64,000 nucleotides of DNA from Geothrix sp. (GTDB lineage Bacteria > Acidobacteriota > Holophagae > Holophagales > Holophagaceae). The notes under the pieces are model-generated. The model was not told the origin of the DNA. It saw only the letters and a list, made by a program, of their open reading frames with translations, and did not search any database. The stretch covers positions 2,034,857 to 2,098,856 of the forward strand of contig NZ_CP126625.1 in NCBI RefSeq assembly GCF_030219325.1, in the 5' to 3' direction. The translations under genes were made by a program, and so were the position numbers. This document shows, piece by piece, positions 6,894-14,124 of this stretch (positions are counted from its first letter, which is position 1; each line of letters starts with the position of its first letter).

Positions 6894-8119
6894 ATCGACC
6901 CCGCCGCGAACCCCGTACTGAAGGCGGCCTGCAGGTTGTAGCCGCCCACGGGGCCGTCCACGTCCAGCAGCTCGCCGCAGACGCGCAGGTTCTCCCAGCC
7001 CCGCAGGGCCATGGTCCTGGGGTCCACGGCGGCGAGGTCCACCCCGCCCGCGGCCACTTCGCCCCGGGCCAGGGGCACGGGCTGGGGCTCGCCCAGGGGC
7101 AGCGCCGTGACCAGGGCCACCAGGGCCTTCCGGCCGGCCTTCGGCAGATCCTTGAGCATGAGGGTCCGCTCCAGCCCTGCCTCCTGCAGCAGGGGCGCCA
7201 CCAGCCGCTCGGGCAGGTGCCGCTGGAGCCAGGTGGCGGCCAGCAGCCTGGGGTTGGCCCGCTGCTCTTCCAGCACGGCCGCATCCACGGTCTCGGCTGG
7301 CTGCAGGATCGAGGCGTAGCTCAGCCAGGCCGCCCCCTCGCGGCGCGCCTGCTCAGTCGCCTGGCTCAGCTCCAGGGCGGCAGGACCGCTGATGCCCGCC
7401 TTGGTGAAGACCACGTCCCCCCGGAAGGCTGAAAGCCTGCGTCCCTCGGGACCGGCTGTCAGGCGGAGCTCGCCGTCCCGCAGAGAGACCCCTTCCCACG
7501 CCGGACGGGGGCGCTGCAGTGGGATCGGCGCCAGGGCCGGAAACCACGGCCGCACGGGCACGCCCAGCCCCCTGAGCCAGCCCAGCACCTCGCCGCGGGT
7601 TCCCGTCTCGGGGTAGCTGGCGCCCCCCGTGGCGAGGATGAACACTTCCCCGGCGATGGGGGCCCCGTCCAGCACCAGGCCGTCAAGGCGGGGCGATTGT
7701 CCCCGCAGCGCGGTCACCCGGGCGCCGGTGTGCACGTCGACCCCCGCCCGGCGGACCAGCATCTCAAAGGCCGCCACCACCGCGCCCGCGCTGCCCGGGC
7801 GATCCGCCGGGAAGATCCGCCCGTTGTCGCGGCTGTAGGTCTCGACGCCTTCGCGGTGCAGCAGCTCCAGCACGGCCTGGTTGTCGAAGGCCAGCAGAGA
7901 GGGCCGGAGGAACCGGGCCTGGGATTTGGAAAAGGCCTCCAGCAGGGACCTCGGCGAACCGTCGTGGGTGATGTTGCACTTGCCTCCGCCGCTGATGCGG
8001 AGCTTCACGCCCAGGCGGCCGTTGGCCTCCAGCAGCCGCACCTGGTGCCCCAGGGAGGCGGCCCGCCAGGCGGCCACCAGCCCCGCCGCCCCGCCGCCCA
8101 CCACGATGACCTTTGCCAT
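6890..8119 (-). CDS. HI0933/YhiN-family FAD-dependent oxidoreductase
   Basis: A 409-residue flavoprotein. The N terminus MAKVIVVGGGAAGLVAAWRA is a dinucleotide-binding GxGxxG fold, followed by LLEANGRLGVKLRISGGGKC, the signature of the HI0933 (BaiN/YhiN) family, and FILATGGASYPETGTRGEV. The C terminus VCGELLDVDGPVGGYNLQAAF with FSTGFAAG is the second FAD contact typical of the family. Physiological substrates are mostly unknown. I start at the second ATG because GATGGAG lies just upstream; the frame is open for 10 more codons. It converges on the second GAPDH gene, and the two stop codons overlap within CTAG (6890-6893). Confidence 0.92.
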   Translation of the reverse strand: MAKVIVVGGGAAGLVAAWRAASLGHQVRLLEANGRLGVKLRISGGGKCNITHDGSPRSLLEAFSKSQARFLRPSLLAFDNQAVLELLHREGVETYSRDNGRIFPADRPGSAGAVVAAFEMLVRRAGVDVHTGARVTALRGQSPRLDGLVLDGAPIAGEVFILATGGASYPETGTRGEVLGWLRGLGVPVRPWFPALAPIPLQRPRPAWEGVSLRDGELRLTAGPEGRRLSAFRGDVVFTKAGISGPAALELSQATEQARREGAAWLSYASILQPAETVDAAVLEEQRANPRLLAATWLQRHLPERLVAPLLQEAGLERTLMLKDLPKAGRKALVALVTALPLGEPQPVPLARGEVAAGGVDLAAVDPRTMALRGWENLRVCGELLDVDGPVGGYNLQAAFSTGFAAGSI

Positions 8120-8191
8120 GGCTCCATCATGGCCCAGGCCGCGCTTCAAGGGCAGGCGGGCCCTGGGCAGCTGTAGGCCGTACCATCCGGG

Positions 8192-8197
8192 TACACT
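8192..8197 (+). promoter_or_regulatory. Candidate -10 element for leaderless lipB-nudix
   Basis: TACACT lies exactly 6 nt (CGATCC) before the ATG of the LipB-Nudix gene, and no purine-rich ribosome site precedes the ATG. Confidence 0.5.
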
Positions 8198-8203
8198 CGA
8201 TCC

Positions 8204-9331
8204 ATGGCCGCCTTCGGTTTCTCCGTCCCCCGCCCCGCCCAGCTCCGCCGCTTCGGCCGCGTGTTCTACCCCGCGGGTCTACGGATGCAGAAGGCCCTGG
8301 CCGAGCACGTGAGCGCCGAGGACCGGCCCGACCAGCTGGTGATCCTGGAGCACGATCCGGTCTTCACCCTGGGCCGCAACGCCACGCCCGCCGACATCCA
8401 CATGAGCGACGACTTCCTGAGGACCCAGGGGGTCAGCGTCCACCGCACGGACCGCGGCGGCGAGGTGACCTACCACGGGCCCGGACAGATCGTGGCCTAC
8501 CCCATCTGCAACCTGCGCGGCGGCCGCGAGGACGTGGGTCGCCTCGTGCGTGGCCTGGAGGAGGCCATGATCCGCACGGCGCGGGATTTCGGCGTGGTGG
8601 CCGACCGGCTGCAGGGCGCTCCCGGCATCTGGGTGCACACGCCGCGGGGGCCAGAGAAGCTCGGCGCCATCGGCCTGCATCTGAGCCGGTGGATCAGCAC
8701 CCATGGCATCGCCTTCAACGTGCGGCCGAACCTGGATCACTTCCGCTGGATCACGCCCTGCGGCTTCACCGACAAGGGCGTGTGCAGCCTGGCTTCCCTT
8801 CTGGGTGAGGCGAGCCCCACCTGGGAAGCAGCCGCCGACCGCCTCCAGGCCCACCTCGTCGAGCTGCTGGCCCTGGACCTCCAGCCTGCGCGGTCACCCA
8901 GCCGCAGCGTGTCCGCCCTGACCTGGCGCCGGACCGCGGCCGGCCCCGAGATCCTCATGATGCTGCGCGTGCCCGAGCACGGGCTCTGGTGGCAGAGCGT
9001 CACCGGCATGATGGAACCCGGGGAGACGCCCGAGCAGACCGCGCACCGGGAGCTGGCGGAGGAGACGGGACTCACGGGGACCCTGCGCCCCCTCGGGCTG
9101 TCCCACAGTTTCTGGGTGGATCCCACCATCGTACGCTTTCCGGATGCGGAGCCGCGCTTCAACACCGAGGTCTGCTTCTCCATGGAAGTGGCACCCGAGG
9201 CCCAGGTCCGCCTCGAGCCCCTGGAGCACAGCGAGTACCTCTGGTGCGGCCTGGACGAGGCCCAGGAGCGCATGAAGTGGGAAGGCTCCAAGGCCGCCGT
9301 GGCCCTCCTCCGGAAGGCCCTCGCCGTCTGA
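8204..9331 (+). CDS. lipB: LipB octanoyltransferase fused to a C-terminal Nudix hydrolase
   Basis: A 375-residue two-domain protein. Residues about 1-228 are octanoyl-[ACP]:protein N-octanoyltransferase: RGGEVTYHGPGQIVAYP at 84-100, the catalytic lysine (K152) in EKLGAIGLH, and catalytic Cys186 in ITPCGF. LipB starts protein lipoylation of 2-oxoacid dehydrogenases and the glycine cleavage H protein. Residues about 234-375 form a Nudix domain with an exact box from G268 to L290 (GX5EX7REUXEEXGU), similar to dihydroneopterin-triphosphate or nucleotide pyrophosphatases. The reading frame is continuous, with no stop between the domains. LipB is normally a single-domain protein of about 210-250 aa. 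It appears leaderless (see the TACACT element). The histidine kinase gene follows after 64 bp. Confidence 0.94.
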   Translation: MAAFGFSVPRPAQLRRFGRVFYPAGLRMQKALAEHVSAEDRPDQLVILEHDPVFTLGRNATPADIHMSDDFLRTQGVSVHRTDRGGEVTYHGPGQIVAYPICNLRGGREDVGRLVRGLEEAMIRTARDFGVVADRLQGAPGIWVHTPRGPEKLGAIGLHLSRWISTHGIAFNVRPNLDHFRWITPCGFTDKGVCSLASLLGEASPTWEAAADRLQAHLVELLALDLQPARSPSRSVSALTWRRTAAGPEILMMLRVPEHGLWWQSVTGMMEPGETPEQTAHRELAEETGLTGTLRPLGLSHSFWVDPTIVRFPDAEPRFNTEVCFSMEVAPEAQVRLEPLEHSEYLWCGLDEAQERMKWEGSKAAVALLRKALAV

Positions 9332-9395
9332 TCCATCTCGTCCGCCAAGGACTCATGGCCGCTCTCCCCGGGACCGATGAAGGTCCCAGATCACC

Positions 9396-11144
9396 ATGCC
9401 CCCCTTGGACCCCGCCACCCCGCCTGATCGACTCGGCACTTGGCCGAGGTCCACGGCATGGCTGCTCATGGGCTATGGCGCCCTGGGCCTGGGCACGCTG
9501 CTGCTTGCCCCCGCCGCCCGGGGCCTGGGCCTGAACTCGCTGAACACCCTCGTCTTCGCCCATGCGGGCCTGCTGACGCTGGAGCGCTCCCGGCGCGAGC
9601 CGGACGCGCAGCGGGGCTGGTGGCTGTTCTCCCTGGGACTCTTCGCCCAGGCCATCAACCAGGGCTGGGCCACCCTGCACATGTTCCGGCACGGGACCCC
9701 TCCACCCTTCCCGGCCTGGGGGGACCTGTTCTCGTTCCTGTCCCTGGGCCTGATCATCGCCTCGCTACTGGCCTGGCCCCTGACCTCCGCCTCGGGATCC
9801 GAACGCTGGCGCAAAGGCATGGATGGGCTCGGCGCCGCGCTGTCGGCCTTCTTCCTGGGCTGGTATTTCACCCTGGGCCCCCTCTTCCGGCAGTCGCAGT
9901 CCTCCCGTCTCGAACGCACGGCCCTGGTGGCCTTCTTCCTGGGCAACGCCATGGTGCTGGGCACCTGCGCCTACCTGGGGGCCCGGCAGACCTTCCGGTT
10001 CCGTGGCCCGCTCGGGTGGATCACGCTGGGCTTCGGGATCTCCATGCTGCAGGTCATGCTCCAGGTGCCACTGGCCCTGGCCGGGCGCTATCACCTCGGC
10101 GATCCGGTGGATCTGCTGGTCCTTCTTGCGGCGCTCTTCATCCTGCTGGCACCCCTGGCCCCCCGCTCCCTCGAGCCGGGCCTGCCCCCCAGCTCGGAGA
10201 TCCGGGACCACTCCCCCGCCGCCCGCATCCTGCCCATGCTGCCCGCGGCCACATCCCTGGCCCTCGTCCTGATCTCGCTGGCCTGGGCACCGACCCGCCT
10301 GGACCCGGTCATCCTGGCGCTGGCCGCGGGGATGGCCGGGCTCGGACTGTTCCGGGGCGGGCTTGCCTTGCGGGACCTGCAGCACCTGTCAGTGGCACTG
10401 GAAACCCGCGTGCTGGAGCGGACCCAGGACCTGGAGGTCATGCAGGACGCCATGTTGCGGACCGAGCGCATGAACGCCATGGCCGTGCTCGGAGCGGGCA
10501 TGGCCCACGACCTCAACAACACCCTGGCCACGGTCCGCGCCTGCGCGGAGCTGGCCCGCATGAAGCTGGAGGATGGCCAGATCCCCGAGATCAAGGACCT
10601 GGACCACATCCTCGTGGCGGCGGACCAGTCCGCGGCCCTCACCCGCCGGCTCATGAGCTTCGGGCACATGGAGGAGGCTCCGCCCAGGCTCATCTGCCTC
10701 CGGGAGGAGCTGTCCCACCTGGAGACCATCCTCCGCATGCTGCTGGGGCGGCAGATCAGCCTTCGACTTGAGCTGGGCGAGGACCGGATCCCGGTGCTGG
10801 GCTCCCGCGCCCAGATCGAGCAGATCCTCGTGAACCTGGTGGGCAATGCCCGCGATGCCATGCCCCACGGAGGCGACATCCTCATCCGGCTCTCGAGGTC
10901 CGCCTCAGGCGGGAAGCCCATCGCCCGGGTGGAGGTGGAGGACAGCGGCGAGGGGATGACGCCCGAGGTCCAGGAGAAGATCTTCAGTCCCTTCTTCACC
11001 ACCAAGGGGCCGGGTCGGGGCACGGGCCTGGGCCTCGCCTCCGTCCGCCAGCTCATGCACGACCTCGGCGGCACCCTGGCCGTGGCCTCCCAGCCGGGGA
11101 TCGGCACGACCTTCGTCCTGCGGCTGCCGCTGGTGGATGGCTGA
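9396..11144 (+). CDS. Membrane sensor histidine kinase with N-terminal multi-helix domain
   Basis: A 582-residue kinase. Residues about 20-330 are very hydrophobic, with roughly seven to nine membrane helices and no obvious periplasmic ligand domain, like a 7TM-type sensor. A short coiled coil (about 335-365, ALETRVLERTQDLEVMQDAM) leads to the H-box GAGMAHDLNNTLA with His371, then the N-box NLVGNARDAM near 480, G1 DSGEGM near 516, FSPFFTTK and G2 GRGTGLGLA. The DLNN form of the H-box is typical of NtrB/ZraS-like kinases that signal to sigma-54 activators. No response regulator gene lies next to it, so it is an orphan kinase. The ATG start lacks a clear ribosome site. A 10-bp hairpin without a T run follows the stop. 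Confidence 0.92.
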   Translation: MPPLDPATPPDRLGTWPRSTAWLLMGYGALGLGTLLLAPAARGLGLNSLNTLVFAHAGLLTLERSRREPDAQRGWWLFSLGLFAQAINQGWATLHMFRHGTPPPFPAWGDLFSFLSLGLIIASLLAWPLTSASGSERWRKGMDGLGAALSAFFLGWYFTLGPLFRQSQSSRLERTALVAFFLGNAMVLGTCAYLGARQTFRFRGPLGWITLGFGISMLQVMLQVPLALAGRYHLGDPVDLLVLLAALFILLAPLAPRSLEPGLPPSSEIRDHSPAARILPMLPAATSLALVLISLAWAPTRLDPVILALAAGMAGLGLFRGGLALRDLQHLSVALETRVLERTQDLEVMQDAMLRTERMNAMAVLGAGMAHDLNNTLATVRACAELARMKLEDGQIPEIKDLDHILVAADQSAALTRRLMSFGHMEEAPPRLICLREELSHLETILRMLLGRQISLRLELGEDRIPVLGSRAQIEQILVNLVGNARDAMPHGGDILIRLSRSASGGKPIARVEVEDSGEGMTPEVQEKIFSPFFTTKGPGRGTGLGLASVRQLMHDLGGTLAVASQPGIGTTFVLRLPLVDG

Positions 11145-11274
11145 CCAGTCGGGATTCCTTCTGCGGGATCCCGATCCCCGGAGCTTGCGGTCTGTGGTTC
11201 GTGTCCGGAGGCCTTCCGCCCCGGATCCTCGACGGCCGCGCGCTTGGTAATCTTGAATAAATTCCGGAGTATCC

Positions 11275-12414
11275 ATGTTCCCCCATTTCACTGAGGACCA
11301 GTCCGCCATCCGCGAGGCCGCAAAGGACTTCGCCATGGCCGAGATCGAGCCGGGGGCCGCGGCGCGGGACGCCAGCGGCGAGTTCCCGAAGGAGATCCTG
11401 AAGCAGCTCGGCGAGATGGGCTTCCTCGGCATGACCGTGCCCGAATCCTACGGCGGCGCGGGCGTGGATTTCCTCAGCTACATCCTGGCCCTGGAGCAGA
11501 TCGCCTACGCTGACGCCTCCGTGGCCGTGACCATGAGCGTGAACAACTCCGTGGCCTGCGCGCCCATCCTGTCCTTTGGCAACGAAGCCCAGAAGCAGAA
11601 GTACCTGAAGCCCCTGGCCAGCGGCGAGGTGCTGGGCGGCTTCATGCTCACCGAGCCGGACGCGGGTTCCGACGCCGCGGCCCTGAAGACCCGCGCCACC
11701 CGCGTGGATGGCGGCTGGCGGCTGAACGGCGCCAAGGCCTGGATCACCAATGGCGGCGTGGGGCGGTATTTCGTCACCATGGCCCGAACGGACCCCGACA
11801 AGGGCAAGAAGGGCATCAGCGCCTTCATCCTCGACGCGGACCAGCCCGGCGTGGTCATGGGCCGACCCGAGGAAAAGATGGGCCTTCGCTCCAGCAAGAC
11901 CGTGATGGTGGCCCTGGAGGACGCCTTCGTGCCCGAGGACGCCATGCTCGGCAAGCCCGGCGATGGCCTGAAGGTGGCCTTCGGCGGCCTCGACGGCGGC
12001 CGCATCGGCATCGCAGCCCAGGCCCTGGGCATCGCCCAGCGCGCCATGGACGAGAGCGTGGCCTATGCCAAGGCGCGCATCTCCTTCGGCAAGCCCATCG
12101 GCGAACACCAGATGATCCAGACCTACCTGGCCGAGATGGAGTCCCGCCTCCAGGCCTCCCGCCTGCTGGTCTACCGGGCTGCGTCCCTCAAGGAGGCGGG
12201 GAAGTCCTGCACCGTCGAGGCCGCCACCGCCAAGCTCTTCACCACGGAGAGCGCCGTCTGGCTCTGTGACCGGGCTGTGCAGATCCATGGCGGCTACGGC
12301 TACTCCCGCGAGTACCTCGTCGAGCGGCTCTACCGCGACGTGCGCGTCACCACGATCTACGAGGGGACCAGCGAGATCCAGCGCATGGTCATCGCCCGGG
12401 AGTTGTTGAAGTAA
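11275..12414 (+). CDS. Short-chain acyl-CoA dehydrogenase (butyryl-CoA dehydrogenase type)
   Basis: A 379-residue FAD enzyme that introduces the alpha-beta double bond into acyl-CoA, passing electrons to ETF. Features: FMLTEPDAGSDAAALKT (FAD/acyl binding), WITNGG, RISFGKPIGEHQMIQ, QIHGGYGYSREYLVERLYRD and the C-terminal catalytic Glu363 in IYEGTSEIQR, the position used by short- and medium-chain enzymes. Length and motifs fit SCAD/Bcd rather than long-chain enzymes. The start has CCGGAG 7-8 nt upstream. No etfAB gene is adjacent. The crotonase at 17.3 kb and 3-hydroxyacyl-CoA dehydrogenase at 33 kb would supply the next two steps. Confidence 0.95.
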   Translation: MFPHFTEDQSAIREAAKDFAMAEIEPGAAARDASGEFPKEILKQLGEMGFLGMTVPESYGGAGVDFLSYILALEQIAYADASVAVTMSVNNSVACAPILSFGNEAQKQKYLKPLASGEVLGGFMLTEPDAGSDAAALKTRATRVDGGWRLNGAKAWITNGGVGRYFVTMARTDPDKGKKGISAFILDADQPGVVMGRPEEKMGLRSSKTVMVALEDAFVPEDAMLGKPGDGLKVAFGGLDGGRIGIAAQALGIAQRAMDESVAYAKARISFGKPIGEHQMIQTYLAEMESRLQASRLLVYRAASLKEAGKSCTVEAATAKLFTTESAVWLCDRAVQIHGGYGYSREYLVERLYRDVRVTTIYEGTSEIQRMVIARELLK

Positions 12415-12558
12415 AGATTTTCAACGACCGATGAAATTGCCCTTGCCCTCAAGATGCGAGGGAGAGATCCTCATTAGGGTTAATCTAAACCGGGGCCTGC
12501 ATTTGTCCGTAGTCAGCCTGTCCCCGAGGCAGTTCTTTTCGATCTTCAAGGAGTGGTG

Positions 12559-14076
12559 ATGACGCGTCTCCCGATCCTCCCGGCCCTGCTGGTGGCCTTC
12601 TCCCTGGTGGCCCAGGAGGCCCCCAAGGTCCAGCCCCCCGCGGGCGCACCCACGAAGCTGACCCTCCAGGGGGCCATCGAAACCTCGCTGAAGAACAACC
12701 TCCAGGTCCAGATCGCCGTCGAGACCCGCGATTTCACCCGGGCCGGTGTGCAAATCGAGCAGGGGGCCTTCGACTGGAACCTGACCAGCGGGCTGAGCAT
12801 CAGCAAGACCCAGGACGGGATCCGGTACCAGAACCCGGATGGAACGTTCGGCAAGCTGGAAGGAACGAATTTCTTCCGCAGCCTCACTGTCGGGTCCACC
12901 AAGGCCTTCGGCTGGGGTGGCAACCTGAGCCTCAGCTACGCCCCGACCTACAGTTCCCACGCGGGAACCCTCTACACCGGCAATACGACCAACCCCTATG
13001 ACGGCAGTTTCGCCGCCACCTACACCCAGAGCCTCCTGAGGAACTTCGGCCGCGACACGACCGAGAGCCGCCTCATCGTCGCCCGGAAGAGCGCCCTGGC
13101 GGCGGACCTCGGCTTCCAGAAGGCCATCATCGACCTGGTGGCCAGCACCGAGTCCCTCTACTGGGACGTGGTCTTCGGCCAGCGGAACCTGGAGAACAAG
13201 CAGCAGGCCCTTGACCTGGCCCAGAAGCAGCTCAAGGAGAACCAGATCCGCGTGCAGGTGGGCACCCTGGCCCCCATCGAGGTCACCTCCTCCGAGGCCT
13301 CCGTGGCCCAGCGCGAGCAGGACATCATCGCTGCCGAGGCCCAGCTGCTGAACGCGAAGGACGCCCTCATCCGGGCCCTCTATCCCTCTTCCGAGCGCCC
13401 TGCCGGTCTTGAGATGGCCGATACCCCCAGCGTGAAGGCCCTGGAGATGAACGAGGCCGCGGCGGAGAAACAGGCCCTGGCCAACCGCATCGAGCTGAAG
13501 AGCGCCCGCCTGGATCTGGAATCCAAGCAGATCCTCGAGACCGCCGCCGCCAACCGCACCCTGCCCCAGCTGGACGCCTTCGCCACCTACAACGGCAGCG
13601 CGGCCTCGCAGGTCCCTTCGGAAGGCCTGGCGGCCGTCAACAAGGACCTGACCAAGGGCACCTACCCCGGCTACACCGTGGGACTCCAGTTCGCCCTGCC
13701 CCTCCAGAACCGGGCCGCCCGTGGCAATCAGGCCCAGGCCCGGGCCAACCGCCGTCAGAGCGAGCTGGGCCTGCGCGACCTGGAGCTGGGCATCACGCTG
13801 GAGACCCGGCAGGCCTTCCGCAACGTGGACGCCTCCGCCAAGGGCGTGGCCGCCGCCGAGAAGACCCGCTACTTCCGCGAGAAGGACCTCGAAGCCGAGC
13901 AGAAGAAGTTCGAGAACGGCATGAGCACCAACTTCCTCGTGCTCTCCAAGCAGAACGACCTCGACACCGCCAAGAGCAACGAGCTGCAGTCCCAGATCAC
14001 CTATGCCAAGGCCATCACCGCCCTGGAGAAGGCCCTGGGCCACCTGCTGGAAGCGCGGAAGCTGGAAGTGAAGTAG
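12559..14076 (+). CDS. TolC-family outer-membrane channel protein
   Basis: A 505-residue outer-membrane efflux protein. It has a signal peptide (MTRLPILPALLVAFSLVAQ), then a repeated OEP architecture: LTLQGAIETSLKNNLQVQIA begins repeat 1 and long alpha-helical hairpins rich in Ala, Gln and Glu follow (about 180-290 and 390-500). TolC trimers form the outer-membrane exit duct for RND, ABC and type I exporters. The ATG at 12559 has AAGGAG 5 nt upstream and is preferred over the GTG codons just before it. No adaptor or pump gene is adjacent, but the MacAB-like exporter at 51.6-56.4 kb lacks an outer-membrane component and could use it; that is inference. A strong bidirectional terminator follows. 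Confidence 0.92.
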   Translation: MTRLPILPALLVAFSLVAQEAPKVQPPAGAPTKLTLQGAIETSLKNNLQVQIAVETRDFTRAGVQIEQGAFDWNLTSGLSISKTQDGIRYQNPDGTFGKLEGTNFFRSLTVGSTKAFGWGGNLSLSYAPTYSSHAGTLYTGNTTNPYDGSFAATYTQSLLRNFGRDTTESRLIVARKSALAADLGFQKAIIDLVASTESLYWDVVFGQRNLENKQQALDLAQKQLKENQIRVQVGTLAPIEVTSSEASVAQREQDIIAAEAQLLNAKDALIRALYPSSERPAGLEMADTPSVKALEMNEAAAEKQALANRIELKSARLDLESKQILETAAANRTLPQLDAFATYNGSAASQVPSEGLAAVNKDLTKGTYPGYTVGLQFALPLQNRAARGNQAQARANRRQSELGLRDLELGITLETRQAFRNVDASAKGVAAAEKTRYFREKDLEAEQKKFENGMSTNFLVLSKQNDLDTAKSNELQSQITYAKAITALEKALGHLLEARKLEVK

Positions 14077-14090
14077 GGATCAATCCCCTG

Positions 14091-14124
14091 CTGAAAACGG
14101 GCCCCGAACGGGGCCCGTTTTCAG
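14091..14124. terminator. Bidirectional terminator between tolC-like and S9 peptidase genes
   Basis: A perfect 15-bp inverted repeat (CTGAAAACGGGCCCC and its complement) around a GAAC loop, with an A run on one side and a T run on the other, sits between two convergent genes. The right arm ends next to the stop codon of the peptidase gene at 14125. Confidence 0.92.
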
